Positions 26,594 to 35,357 of a DNA stretch of 64,000 nucleotides are shown here, in pieces. How positions within the stretch are numbered: the stretch's first letter is position 1; every line of letters begins with the position of its first letter. The position numbers were made by a program, and so were the translations under genes. The DNA is from Rhizobium sp. RM (GTDB lineage Bacteria > Pseudomonadota > Alphaproteobacteria > Rhizobiales > Rhizobiaceae): assembly GCF_013390595.1 (NCBI RefSeq), contig NZ_JACAWV010000008.1, positions 62,001 through 126,000 on the forward strand, in the 5' to 3' direction. A model generated the notes under the pieces. It was not told the origin of the DNA, ran no database searches, and saw only the letters and a list, made by a program, of their open reading frames with translations.

Positions 26594-28356
26594 TGAAAAT
26601 ACCCTATATCCCCGAAGATGCCCCGTTCAATGGCGATCAGCGCGCATGGCTTGCCGGCTTTCTGGCCGGTCTGCATTCGCGCACTGCGTTGAGTGGGGAC
26701 GCCGCGGTTTCCGCCGCTGCACCAAAGGCTGCTCAAGCTGTTCTGAACGTGCTGTTCGGAACACAAACCGGCAATGCCGAAGCCCTGGCGATGGATATTG
26801 CTGCAGCGGCGCGGAAACAGGGCATACAGCCTGTGGTCGCCGGTCTCGACGATGTGACGATGGAGACCCTCGCGACCATGAAGCGGGTCATCGTCGTAAC
26901 CTCTACCTATGGTGAAGGCGAGATGCCGGACAATGCGCAACTTTTCTGGGATGCGCTGTCGGCCGAGGCTGCACCGCGTCTGGAAGGCATGAACTTCGCG
27001 GTTCTGGCCCTCGGCGATACTGGATACGATGGCTTCTGCCAGGCGGGCAAGCTCATCGACACACGGCTGGAACAATTGGGCGGCAAGCGCATGCAGACCC
27101 GCCTTGATTGCGATATCGATTTCGAGGATGCGGCTGCAAGCTGGATCGGCGAAACTCTGCCACTGGCCGTTGCCATTGAAGGTGGTGCAGTCTCCGTTGC
27201 CGTGGAACCAGCAGCGGACGCGCCTGAGAAGGCAAAACAGGGCTGGAATCGCAAGAACCCCTATTCGGCACGTCTGAGTGTCAACCGCAATCTCTCCGGC
27301 ACGTCTTCGTCCAAGGAAATTCGCCACTACGAATTTGATCTGGGTGAGAGCGGACTTCAGTACGAGGCGGGTGATGCGCTGGGTGTGGTGCCCGTCAACA
27401 ATCCGAAGCTGGTCGAAGCTTTGGTAGAAAAGCTTGGCGCCACAGCCGATACCGTTGTTGCTGGATTTGACCAGCCGGTTGGAGACCTTCTTCTCAAGAC
27501 GCTCGAAATCTCGACGCCTTCCCGTGATTTCGTCACGGAGGTTGCGAAACGTTCAGGCCACGAGGAACTGAGTCATATCCTTCTGAATGGTGATCGCGAG
27601 CAACTTGCGGCGTTTCTCTGGAGCAAGGATATTCTTGATCTGATCTCGCTTGGCGACAAGCAGCTTTTCGAAGTGGAGGAGTTTATAAAGCTTCTGAAGC
27701 CACTGCAGCACCGAGCCTATTCCATATCGTCGAGCCCCTTGATGGCTGGAAACAGCGTTCATCTGACCGTCGCAAGCGTGCGCTATCGCGCCGAGGGGCG
27801 TGATCGCGGTGGTGTCTGCTCAACCTATCTGGCGGATCGTGTGGCAGCCGACCAGAACGCCGGTATTTTCGTGTCGCAGAACAAGGCATTTCGCGTTCCA
27901 CAAAACGACGATGCGCCGATGATCATGATTGGTCCCGGCACCGGAATTGCGCCTTTCCGTGCTTTCCTTCAGGAGCGCCAGGCACGCGGCGCGAAGGGCC
28001 GCAACTGGCTGTTCTTCGGCGACCAGCACCGCCAGGCGGATTTCATCTATGAAGACGAACTCGGTGACATGAGCAGGGCGGGCGTGCTGACACGCCTTGA
28101 TCTCGCATTTTCCCGCGACCAGGCGGAAAAGATCTACGTCCAGACCCGCATGAAGGAAAATGGCAAGGCGCTCTATCAATGGCTGGAAGAGGGTGGGCAT
28201 TTTTATGTCTGCGGCGATGCAACGCGCATGGCGCGTGACGTCGACGATGCCCTGCATGCGATCGTTGCCAGCGAGGCAGGGATCTCGGCGGAAGCCGCGG
28301 GTGACTATGTCAATCGCCTGAAACGGGAAAAACGATATCTGCGAGACGTCTACTGA
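26593..28356 (+). CDS. CysJ-type NADPH diflavin reductase (FMN/FAD)
   Basis: 587 residues. After a short N-terminal segment (NGDQRAWLAGFLAGLHS) comes a flavodoxin-like FMN domain (about 53-190) with LFGTQTGNAEALA, TSTYGEGEMPDNA and ALGDTGYDGFC. The FAD/connecting domain has RAYSISSSP (R374-x-Y-S). The NADPH domain has GPGTGIAPFRAFLQER from residue 447 and YVCGDATRMARDV, ending in the aromatic C terminus KRYLRDVY. It carries electrons NADPH to FAD to FMN to a partner. Sulfite reductase CysI is absent, and the start codon overlaps the stop of the GltB-like gene (TGATG; a GTG at 26590 is also possible). That enzyme is therefore the likely acceptor. Confidence 0.9.
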   Translation: MKIPYIPEDAPFNGDQRAWLAGFLAGLHSRTALSGDAAVSAAAPKAAQAVLNVLFGTQTGNAEALAMDIAAAARKQGIQPVVAGLDDVTMETLATMKRVIVVTSTYGEGEMPDNAQLFWDALSAEAAPRLEGMNFAVLALGDTGYDGFCQAGKLIDTRLEQLGGKRMQTRLDCDIDFEDAAASWIGETLPLAVAIEGGAVSVAVEPAADAPEKAKQGWNRKNPYSARLSVNRNLSGTSSSKEIRHYEFDLGESGLQYEAGDALGVVPVNNPKLVEALVEKLGATADTVVAGFDQPVGDLLLKTLEISTPSRDFVTEVAKRSGHEELSHILLNGDREQLAAFLWSKDILDLISLGDKQLFEVEEFIKLLKPLQHRAYSISSSPLMAGNSVHLTVASVRYRAEGRDRGGVCSTYLADRVAADQNAGIFVSQNKAFRVPQNDDAPMIMIGPGTGIAPFRAFLQERQARGAKGRNWLFFGDQHRQADFIYEDELGDMSRAGVLTRLDLAFSRDQAEKIYVQTRMKENGKALYQWLEEGGHFYVCGDATRMARDVDDALHAIVASEAGISAEAAGDYVNRLKREKRYLRDVY

Positions 28357-28381
28357 GGCGGGGCCGAGGCAGGTGCCTGCC

Positions 28382-28972
28382 TCAGCAGTCCGAGCAGGTG
28401 ATTTCCTGATCGCGTTGTTTGAAGAAATATTCGCGCTTGATGGTAAATGCCTGGACGCTCGAGGACAGGCTCGACATGAACATCAGCAGATTGTGTGGCA
28501 GCGAAAACTCGACGTGAACCAGGAAGGTGTTCGCTGCCACAAGCCCTTTCGGTACTGTGACGCTTGATCCCTTTGCATAGGGGGCCAGGTTGTCCTGATC
28601 CCAGGACCAGGCGATTTTGGCCTGGCTTTTATCGTCGATCTTGATGCCGCTGATCTTGAGCTTCAGTCCGCTGGTGCTGTAGGGCGCGAAGATTGCCGCC
28701 GTGACGTCCTTCGTTGTTTGAAGATAGGCTTTGTCGACGGAGCTCTTCTTTGAAACCAGATCATTGATTGTCGCAGTGGCATGGCTCGCGCGTTTGTACG
28801 CGCTATAGCCAAGTGTCAGCTCGAAGGATGTAAGGTAAAGGGCAACGAGGATCGGGAAAATGATCGCGAACTCGACCGCGCCAACTCCGCGTCGGTCTCG
28901 CGCAAATCGGGCGAAGACCGCCGGAAGCCGAAATTTGCTCAACGTGGGGAGAGACACCTTGCGACGGATCAT
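28382..28972 (-). CDS. TadE/TadG-like pseudopilin-type membrane protein
   Basis: 196 residues with an N-terminal basic stretch followed by RGVGAVEFAIIFPILVALYL (about residues 29-48). This is the TadE signature: a Glu-containing hydrophobic segment after a short leader. The rest is predicted extracytoplasmic and has two Cys near the C terminus (ITCSDC). TadE-like proteins are processed minor pseudopilins of Flp/Tad pili. No secretion ATPase, prepilin peptidase or flp gene is nearby, so it is an orphan pair with the upstream gene, which it overlaps by ATGA. It converges on the diflavin reductase gene. Confidence 0.8.
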   Translation of the reverse strand: MIRRKVSLPTLSKFRLPAVFARFARDRRGVGAVEFAIIFPILVALYLTSFELTLGYSAYKRASHATATINDLVSKKSSVDKAYLQTTKDVTAAIFAPYSTSGLKLKISGIKIDDKSQAKIAWSWDQDNLAPYAKGSSVTVPKGLVAANTFLVHVEFSLPHNLLMFMSSLSSSVQAFTIKREYFFKQRDQEITCSDC

Positions 28973-29565
28973 GGGCTGCCACTCGTGATGTATTTTTCAT
29001 TCATGTAGGCGTCCGTCGCCACGATCAGGAAATGTGATGGCATCGAGCCGTCGGCGGGCCGGACCTTTGTCAGATAGGGGCGGATGATATCGGCCACGAC
29101 ACGCCAGCGATAATAGACCCGCAGCATGTTGATTGTTTCCGGGCCGCCTGGCTTGAAGCCGAATTGGCTTTTGTCGAGATCGTAATATTGACCATTGGCT
29201 TTGAGCGCAATGGTGGTCGGAATATCCTTGAATGTCGCGAATGACCGCAGATCGATATAGAGTTTCTGCTCCTGTTTGATCTCGTCTGCGGAACAGGTCA
29301 TCATGATCGAAATTTCCTTGCAGAAACTCTGGCGGAAATCCTCTTTGGTAATGGTACTGCTGATCTGACCGGTGCGCAGGCGCCTTGCCATAGTGTCTGT
29401 CGCATTGACGATGACCTGTTCGGCCATCAATGCAATGAAGGTTTCGATGATCGCGAAGACAACGAGAAAATAGGGGATCGCAAGGATCGCAAACTCGATC
29501 GCCGCGGCTCCATCGCGCGAGACACGGAGTTTTCTCAGCAATGCTGTGAGAGGGGCCAGTCGCAT
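28969..29565 (-). CDS. TadE-like pseudopilin-type membrane protein
   Basis: 198 residues from MRLAPLTALL. The TadE block DGAAAIEFAILAIPYFLVVF sits at about residues 17-36, with the conserved Glu in the hydrophobic segment. The following region has a Cys pair (FCKEISIMMTC) and a predicted extracytoplasmic domain. It forms a two-gene operon with the downstream TadE/TadG-like gene (ATGA overlap). The ATG at 29565 was chosen over a start 12 codons upstream because it gives the usual short leader. Role in pilus or surface assembly is by family only. Confidence 0.8.
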   Translation of the reverse strand: MRLAPLTALLRKLRVSRDGAAAIEFAILAIPYFLVVFAIIETFIALMAEQVIVNATDTMARRLRTGQISSTITKEDFRQSFCKEISIMMTCSADEIKQEQKLYIDLRSFATFKDIPTTIALKANGQYYDLDKSQFGFKPGGPETINMLRVYYRWRVVADIIRPYLTKVRPADGSMPSHFLIVATDAYMNEKYITSGSP

Positions 29566-29715
29566 GGGGCGATGTCGATCTTCATGAAATGCGGCAAACA
29601 CCCGCGCTACTCAAATTCATTACAGACCATAACCAGCCGATGTTTAAATTGTCTTACCTCGAAAAGTTGCAGTTTAACCGGGGTTCATCGTTGTTACTAT
29701 GGTTATGAAAAGCAT

Positions 29716-29740
29716 AAAGCCCGGCGCATGACCGGGCTTT
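29716..29740 (-). terminator. Terminator of the fab operon
   Basis: AAAGCCCGG-CGCATGA-CCGGGCTTT, 27 bp beyond the fabI stop; on the minus strand it continues as ATGCTTTTC. Confidence 0.7.
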
Positions 29741-29767
29741 GCTATATTAGATTTGAAGAATGTGCCG

Positions 29768-30574
29768 TTATTCAGCGTCAGCCTTCGACAAAACTTCGAG
29801 CGTCGGTGTAGACGTGATGTTGAAGCCGCAATCGACATAGTGGCACTCGCCGGTTACACCGCGTGACAGGCCAGAGAGCAGATAAAGCGCCGATCCGCCA
29901 ATATCGTCGATATCGGCCGTCCGCCGTAGCGGAGCATTTTTCTGGTTCCACGAATAGATGGCGCGTGCGTCGGAAATGCCGGCGCCTGCCAGTGTACGAA
30001 CCGGACCTGCAGAGATTGCGTTGACGCGAATGTCGCGTGGACCGAAGTCGGCTGCGAGATAACGAACGGATGCTTCAAGCGCTGCCTTGGCAACCCCCAT
30101 GACGTTGTAGTTCGGGATGACACGCTGCGAACCGTTATAGGTCAGCGTCAGCATCGAGCCGCCATTGGTCATCAGTTCAGCGGCGCGCTTGGCAATTTCC
30201 GTAAACGAGAAACAGGAAATGACCATCGTGCGGCTGAAGTTCTCGCGCGTGGTATCGGCGTAGAGGCCCTTCAGCTCGTTCTTGTCGGAAAAGCCGATGG
30301 CATGAACGACAAAATCGAGCGAACCCCATTTTTCGCGGATCGCCGCAAAAAGCGCGTCGACGGAAGCGATATCTTCGACATCGCAAGGAACGATGAAATC
30401 AGAACCCAGTTCGGCAGCGAGTGGCTTGACGCGCTTTCCGAGAGCCTCCCCCTGATAGGTGAAGGCCAGTTCTGCGCCTTGGGCGGCGAGAGCCTTGGAA
30501 ATGCCCCAGGCAATAGAATGGTTGTTTGCGACGCCCATGATGAGGCCGCGTTTTCCCTGCATGATGCCATTCAT
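29768..30574 (-). CDS. fabI: Enoyl-[acyl-carrier-protein] reductase (NADH)
   Basis: Last step of each fatty-acid elongation cycle. The 268-residue short-chain dehydrogenase has the FabI-type NADH site GVANNHSIAWGI. Its active-site residues are Tyr146, Tyr156 and Lys163 (YNGSQRVIPNYNVMGVAK), at the same numbers as E. coli FabI. The ATG at 30574 lies 6 bp after the fabB stop; an in-frame TTG two codons earlier was discounted. Operon order fabA-fabB-fabI puts unsaturated fatty acid synthesis together with the reductase. Confidence 0.95.
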   Translation of the reverse strand: MNGIMQGKRGLIMGVANNHSIAWGISKALAAQGAELAFTYQGEALGKRVKPLAAELGSDFIVPCDVEDIASVDALFAAIREKWGSLDFVVHAIGFSDKNELKGLYADTTRENFSRTMVISCFSFTEIAKRAAELMTNGGSMLTLTYNGSQRVIPNYNVMGVAKAALEASVRYLAADFGPRDIRVNAISAGPVRTLAGAGISDARAIYSWNQKNAPLRRTADIDDIGGSALYLLSGLSRGVTGECHYVDCGFNITSTPTLEVLSKADAE

Positions 30575-30580
30575 GGGCAA

Positions 30581-31804
30581 TTATCCGTTATAACGCTGGA
30601 ATACGAGCGTAGCGTTGGTTCCGCCGAAGCCGAAGGAGTTGGAAAGGATCGTGTCGATCTTGGCGTTGTCGATGCGGCTGCGAACGATTGGAACGCCGTC
30701 GAATTCTGCGTCGAGTTCGGAAATGTGCGCGCTCTCGCCGATGAAGCGTTCCTGCATCATCAGGAGACCATAGATGGATTCCTGCACGCCCGCTGCGCCG
30801 AGCGAGTGACCCGTCAGCGACTTGGTGGACTGGATGTGCGGGATCTTGTCACCGAAGACTTCGCGGATAGCACCGATTTCCTTGCTATCGCCGACCGGCG
30901 TGGAGGTGCCGTGCGTATTGATGTAGTCGACATCGCCCTTCACGGTGGAGAGCGCCTGGCGCATGCAGCGGATTGCGCCTTCGCCTGACGGAGCAACCAT
31001 GTCGTAGCCGTCAGACGTTGCGCCGTAGCCAACGATTTCAGCATAGATCTTGGCGCCACGCGCCTTGGCATGCTCCAGCTCTTCCAGAACGAGAACACCA
31101 GCGCCACCGGCGATAACGAAACCGTCACGGTTGGCGTCATAGGCACGCGAGGCGGTCGCCGGCGTGTCATTGTACTTCGAGGACATGGCGCCCATGGCGT
31201 CGAACAGGTTCGACATGGACCAGTCGAGATCTTCGTGGCCGCCGGCAAACATGATGTCCTGCTTGCCCCACTGGATCATTTCGGCAGCGTTGCCGATGCA
31301 GTGCGCCGAGGTCGAGCAGGCCGACGAGATCGAATAGTTGACACCGTGGATCTTGAACCAGGTCGCAAGCGTTGCCGAAGCCGTAGAAGACATGGCTTTC
31401 GGAACGGCGAACGGGCCGATGCGCTTCGGGCTGGTGTTCTTCAGTGTAATGTCGGCGGCTTCAACGATCGTACGGGTGGACGGGCCGCCCGATCCCATGA
31501 TGATACCGGTGCGCTCGTTGCCGCTGATGTCGCTTTCTTCCAGACCGGAATCGGCGATTGCCTGCTTCATTGCAACGTGGTTCCACGCTCCACCCTGGGA
31601 GAGGAAGCGCATTGCGCGGCGATCAACCAGATCGGTCGGATCGAGAGACGGCTTGCCCCACACCTGGCACTTGAAGCCGTGCTCGGCAAAATCAGGGGAG
31701 AAGGAGATGCCGGATTTGGCGTCGCGCAGCGATGCGGTGACTTCAGCGGCATCACCGCCGATAGAGGAAACAATACCGAGGCCGGTGACAACAACTCGTC
31801 TCAT
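30581..31804 (-). CDS. fabB: 3-oxoacyl-ACP synthase I
   Basis: Condensing enzyme needed to elongate unsaturated acyl chains in the FabA/FabB pathway. The 407-residue thiolase-fold protein has the catalytic triad Cys163 ([10 protein letters not shown]), His298 ([11 protein letters not shown]) and His333 ([10 protein letters not shown]), numbers identical to E. coli FabB. The C terminus [14 protein letters not shown] is standard. It sits between fabA (75 bp upstream) and fabI (6 bp downstream). The pairing with FabA supports FabB rather than FabF. Confidence 0.96.
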   Translation of the reverse strand: MRRVVVTGLGIVSSIGGDAAEVTASLRDAKSGISFSPDFAEHGFKCQVWGKPSLDPTDLVDRRAMRFLSQGGAWNHVAMKQAIADSGLEESDISGNERTGIIMGSGGPSTRTIVEAADITLKNTSPKRIGPFAVPKAMSSTASATLATWFKIHGVNYSISSACSTSAHCIGNAAEMIQWGKQDIMFAGGHEDLDWSMSNLFDAMGAMSSKYNDTPATASRAYDANRDGFVIAGGAGVLVLEELEHAKARGAKIYAEIVGYGATSDGYDMVAPSGEGAIRCMRQALSTVKGDVDYINTHGTSTPVGDSKEIGAIREVFGDKIPHIQSTKSLTGHSLGAAGVQESIYGLLMMQERFIGESAHISELDAEFDGVPIVRSRIDNAKIDTILSNSFGFGGTNATLVFQRYNG

Positions 31805-31879
31805 GAAAGGGACCTTTTCTTAAGATTTCGGCTGGACGGGGAACGCTGGCCGGACTTGCCGGGGCAGGCGTTGTCAGTC

Positions 31880-32395
31880 TCAGGCGGTCTTTTCCTTCGA
31901 CAAACCTACACGAAGGTCCGTCGCCTGATAAATGGTTTCGCCATCGGCCTTCAGCCAGCCATCAGCGGTGCCGAGGACAAGGCGTCCGCGCATGACGCGC
32001 TTGAAGTCGATGCCGTATTGCAGAAGCTTGGTGTGCGGGCGCACCATGCCTTTGAACTTCACCTCACCGGTGGAAAGCGCCATGCCGCGGCCTTCTTCAC
32101 CCAACCAGCCGAGGAAGAAGCCGGTTAGCTGCCACATGCCGTCAAGGCCAAGGCAGCCGGGCATGATCGGGTTTCCCTGGAAATGGCAGGGGAAATACCA
32201 ATCGTCTTCGCGCACATCGTATTCAGCACGGATGTAGCCTTTGTCGAATGCGCCGCCGGTTTCGGAAATTTCGGTAATGCGGTGAACCATCAGCATGGGA
32301 GGCAGAGGAAGCTGTGCATTGCCGGGGCCGAACAGTTCGCCGCGACCGCACGCCAGGATTTCCTCGTAGTTGTAGCTCGATTGCCTCGTTGCCAT
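31880..32395 (-). CDS. fabA: 3-hydroxydecanoyl-ACP dehydratase/isomerase
   Basis: Introduces the cis double bond at the C10 stage of fatty acid synthesis. The 171-residue hot-dog protein has active-site His71 in [13 protein letters not shown] and Asp85 in [10 protein letters not shown] (His70/Asp84 in E. coli), plus a GEVKFKGMV strand. It is first of the fabA-fabB-fabI operon and divergent from irr across 305 bp. Confidence 0.96.
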   Translation of the reverse strand: MATRQSSYNYEEILACGRGELFGPGNAQLPLPPMLMVHRITEISETGGAFDKGYIRAEYDVREDDWYFPCHFQGNPIMPGCLGLDGMWQLTGFFLGWLGEEGRGMALSTGEVKFKGMVRPHTKLLQYGIDFKRVMRGRLVLGTADGWLKADGETIYQATDLRVGLSKEKTA

Positions 32396-32624
32396 GGTGT
32401 TTCCGTTTCCCCGTATACTGGTGTTGATCGACTTCTGTAGAGCAAGTTAGGTTCAAATTGAAGCGCTGCAAGGGCAACGACCCACTCTGGTTCCTGATGA
32501 CTTGTCGCTAAAGACCGCCTTTACATGGCGCCCGCATACAGGAAGCGTAAGGGCGGAACCAGAGGAAATTTGCAAATATGCCCTGTTTGCCGCCATTTGC
32601 CGCGCTTACGAAGCTTTGAAACTA

Positions 32625-32653
32625 TTGAAAGCAACGGGCGCAAAAGATATATG
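32625..32653 (+). promoter_or_regulatory. Candidate irr promoter
   Basis: TTGAAA (32625-32630), 17-bp spacer, TATATG (32648-32653), in the 305-bp fabA/irr divergent region. I see no other clear element in that region. Confidence 0.45.
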
Positions 32654-32700
32654 CTAGTGTAATTGTCCGGGTTTTAACCCCACGTTTGGAATGGGATTGC

Positions 32701-33120
32701 ATGGCATTTGACGCGACATTGGACATCGGAACGAGGCTGCGGCGCTGTGGGTTGCGCCCGACGCGGCAACGCGTGGCTTTGGGCGATCTTCTCTTCGCGA
32801 AGGGTGATCGCCACCTGACCGTCGAGGAATTGCACGATGAGGCGGTCTGTGCCGGCGTTCCCGTGTCATTGGCTACGGTCTACAACACGCTGCACCAGTT
32901 CACCGAAGCCGGTCTCATCCGGGTTCTGGCGGTAGAAGGCGCGCGAACCTATTTCGATACCAACGTGTCCGATCACCACCACTTTTTTGTTGAAGGGGAA
33001 AACGAGGTTCTCGATATTCCCATCAACAACATTCAGATCGACAATCTTCCCGAAGCGCCCGATGGTATGGAAATCGCGCATGTGGACGTGATTATCCGCC
33101 TGCGCCGCAAACGAGGCTAA
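32701..33120 (+). CDS. irr: Iron response regulator Irr (Fur superfamily)
   Basis: 139-residue Fur-fold transcription factor. It has the winged-helix part (TRQRVALGDLLFAKGDRHLT, VSLATVYNTLHQFTEAGLI) and the dimer/metal domain with the His triplet at 92-94 (SDHHHFF), characteristic of Irr. In alphaproteobacteria Irr accumulates under iron limitation, represses heme and iron-rich enzyme genes and activates uptake. The N-terminal GCPWHD heme motif of Bradyrhizobium is absent, as in other Rhizobiaceae. Linkage to fabA is common in the group. A terminator follows. Confidence 0.93.
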   Translation: MAFDATLDIGTRLRRCGLRPTRQRVALGDLLFAKGDRHLTVEELHDEAVCAGVPVSLATVYNTLHQFTEAGLIRVLAVEGARTYFDTNVSDHHHFFVEGENEVLDIPINNIQIDNLPEAPDGMEIAHVDVIIRLRRKRG

Positions 33121-33135
33121 GCAAGACAAGCAATA

Positions 33136-33158
33136 CGGCGCCTTCGGGCGCCTTTTTT
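33136..33158 (+). terminator. Rho-independent terminator of irr
   Basis: GGCGCC-TTCG-GGCGCC followed by TTTTTT, 16 bp beyond the stop. Confidence 0.9.
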
Positions 33159-33176
33159 GTTTGGGATGGGGCTTTA

Positions 33177-33812
33177 CTAAAGAATATCTTCCGGCCGTCT
33201 TCCGGGCCGGGTTTTGTAAGGTGGGAAGGTCCATCCGAAAATCAGTGCGCCTGAACGAATGCCGAAGGCCGCCAACAGGCCGAGGCCGGATGCGAGGTAG
33301 AGTGGGGCGCCGAAAAAATAGGCTGCTGTGAAAATTGACGATCCCGCAAGGGCGCAGCTGACATAGACCTCGGGACGCAGCAGGGCCGATGGCTCCCCCG
33401 CCAGAATATCGCGAAGAACGCCACCGAATGTTGCCGTCAAAACGCCGGTGACGATCGCGACGGTTGCCGATCCCGTTGCTGCCAACCCCTTCGCCGCACC
33501 CATGACGCTATAGGCGGACAAGCCTACCGCATCGAGCCAGAGCAGCAGCTTATAGCGTGACTCAAGCAGATGCGCGGTGAAAAAGACCAGCACTGCGATC
33601 GATACGCACACCAGGATGTACGTCGGGTTGACCACCCAGAAAACCGGCGCTCGCCCCAGTACGAGGTCGCGAACCGTTCCGCCACCGATACCCGTCGCTG
33701 CGGCAAAGAACAGAAAGCCGATCAGGTCGAGCTGTTTGCGGGACGCCGCAAGCGCACCCGTGGCCGCAAAGACCGCAACCCCGGCATAATCGAGAAAACC
33801 GAGAAGTGTCAT
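33177..33812 (-). CDS. TRIC-type cation channel (YicG/UPF0126 family)
   Basis: 211-residue membrane protein built of two homologous halves of three helices each plus a seventh helix. Each half has the family motif: GIGGGTVRDLVLGRAPVFWV in the first, and TATFGGVLRDILAGEPSALL in the second. Bacterial members form trimeric monovalent-cation channels; the physiological role here is unknown. The gene converges on irr and is divergent from the exported protein at 33934. Confidence 0.9.
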   Translation of the reverse strand: MTLLGFLDYAGVAVFAATGALAASRKQLDLIGFLFFAAATGIGGGTVRDLVLGRAPVFWVVNPTYILVCVSIAVLVFFTAHLLESRYKLLLWLDAVGLSAYSVMGAAKGLAATGSATVAIVTGVLTATFGGVLRDILAGEPSALLRPEVYVSCALAGSSIFTAAYFFGAPLYLASGLGLLAAFGIRSGALIFGWTFPPYKTRPGRRPEDIL

Positions 33813-33933
33813 GAATTGGTTCCCCCGAAAAACAAAGCGTCATCGCGTCAGTGTCGCGCAAGCACAGCTCTTTAAGGTCGCCGACCGGATGATTGCAACA
33901 TCCATAGCCGAAACGAATGCAAAGGAAAATGCC

Positions 33934-34407
33934 GTGCGGAAAACCATTGTCGCAGCCCTTCACGCACTGGTTCTAGTCATTTTTCCGGTCACATTGTCGG
34001 CGCAGCAGCAACTCGTCAGCGATCCCGAAATTTACGAGAAAGACCACTTCAACCAGACCTGCAAGGCAGCGACATACGGGGAGGGGTTCGTTACAAGACT
34101 CGACATCAACAATGATGGCTTGATGGATGCTGTCGTCAATCACGGTGTGCTGGGTTGTGACGGAGAGCAGGGCAAGAGTTGTGATGAGGATGGTTGCCCC
34201 TACAACTTCTATGTTCAGGTGAAGGAGGGCGGATATCTGATGATCGCAACAGCGCGGATCTATGACTACGAATTCGTCAAGCGCTTCGGCAACATGGTCT
34301 TCGCTCTCAAAATGCATCCGCGTTATTGCGAGCGTACCGACAAGGAGCCCTGCCTCATGACCGTCCGGGTACGGGGAACGAAGTTCGTTACCATCTCACG
34401 GAAGTAA
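33934..34407 (+). CDS. Exported protein of unknown function
   Basis: 157 residues from a GTG start (AAAGGAAA upstream). The signal peptide RKTIVAALHALVLVIFPVTLSAQQ is followed by an acidic, Cys-rich mature domain of about 130 residues with six cysteines. A calcium-type acidic stretch LDINNDGLMDAVVN resembles an FG-GAP/EF-hand-like loop. The Cys pattern (CDGEQGKSCDEDGCP, RYCERTDKEPC) suggests disulfide bonds in the periplasm. I do not recognise the family. An in-frame ATG at 33811 exists but would put a charged stretch before the signal peptide. Confidence 0.65.
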   Translation: MRKTIVAALHALVLVIFPVTLSAQQQLVSDPEIYEKDHFNQTCKAATYGEGFVTRLDINNDGLMDAVVNHGVLGCDGEQGKSCDEDGCPYNFYVQVKEGGYLMIATARIYDYEFVKRFGNMVFALKMHPRYCERTDKEPCLMTVRVRGTKFVTISRK

Positions 34408-34417
34408 CATCCTATTC

Positions 34418-35143
34418 TCAAGACGGCATGCGCTTGATCGTTACCCGTTGATTGTAGCGGTCCCGAAGTGATCGAGGAAGAAAGAGGGTTGCGGCGGCCG
34501 TGGCGTAGATCGCCGCAGTGACAACCCATAATGCGGCAGATTGCAGAGCGCCGCCCAGGATCGCACCGCAGAGAGCCCCAATCACCATACCGAGCCACGG
34601 CACGATCTGGATATTCCAGTCAAAGCTGCGGTCGCCAAGTATGAAGCGGCCAATGCCTCGGCCAAAGCGAGAAAGGGCACCCGTCACATAGGTGAGGCCG
34701 ATTGGCAGGCCCTCAATGTGTTCGACAGCGGCGTTGACCATGCCCATGGCAAAAACGATCAGGTAAAACTGTATGGCTGCTGTGTCCTCTCCGCCAAGCA
34801 AGGCGGCGATCGCGATCAGAGAGCCGACCGCGAACAAGACCGCAAACAGGCGGCGGGCGAAGCTGTGCGCAATGATGATGCCGCCCGCATTGCCGGCGAT
34901 GAAGGCGATAACCGCAAGGAGCAGTTTCGCAGCGTGGCCATAGGCGCCGGTACCGGCTGAGACAGCCGCCCGTGTTGTGTTGCCCGTCATGAACGACACG
35001 AAGTCACCGGAAATACGAAGCCCGACGGCGTCGGTCATTCCGGCGATAAACGATATGGCGGCGACCAGCGCAATACCCGTTCCGGTACGTCTGGTTCTGA
35101 TGATGTTGCGGCGTCTCTGTCTGGTCATGGAAAAGCTCGACAT
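34418..35143 (-). CDS. DUF1275 (YoaK-like) membrane protein
   Basis: 241 residues with six predicted helices. The family core is visible in ISFIAGMTDAVGLRISGDFVSFMTGNTTR, followed by VIAFIAGNAGGIIIAH and ENPIGLTYVTGAL-like sequence (PIGLTYVTGALSRFGRG). Function of the family is not established; transport is often suggested. A second in-frame ATG at 35128 would remove five residues. It ends 10 bp from the convergent exported-protein gene. Confidence 0.85.
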   Translation of the reverse strand: MSSFSMTRQRRRNIIRTRRTGTGIALVAAISFIAGMTDAVGLRISGDFVSFMTGNTTRAAVSAGTGAYGHAAKLLLAVIAFIAGNAGGIIIAHSFARRLFAVLFAVGSLIAIAALLGGEDTAAIQFYLIVFAMGMVNAAVEHIEGLPIGLTYVTGALSRFGRGIGRFILGDRSFDWNIQIVPWLGMVIGALCGAILGGALQSAALWVVTAAIYATAAATLFLPRSLRDRYNQRVTIKRMPS

Positions 35144-35265
35144 CGATAAAGAGGGTTGTTGGGCCCGGTCAGCGGAATGAGCAAAGAAAAATGATGAAGG
35201 CGCTTATTTGTAGGGCGTCTGGTGCCGATACGGCAACAATATCTCAACGCTCGGTGTGATTTATT

Positions 35266-35277
35266 TTGTCTAGACAA
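35266..35277. promoter_or_regulatory. Palindromic GntR/HutC-type operator
   Basis: Perfect 12-bp palindrome TTGTCTAGACAA, 80 bp before the binding-protein start. It matches the GT-n-TA-n-AC core of GntR-family operators, and a HutC-like GntR protein is the last gene of this cluster. Confidence 0.6.
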
Positions 35278-35357
35278 GTGAGAAAACCACCCCTACCATG
35301 CCTCAAATAAGGCGTTTAAAAATATCGCTCAAAAATAAAGCAACAGGGGACTTCATA

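Noticed and set aside
28382..28972. Possible complete Tad pilus locus
   Set aside because: Only two TadE-like genes are present; neighbours are a flavoprotein and fatty acid genes.
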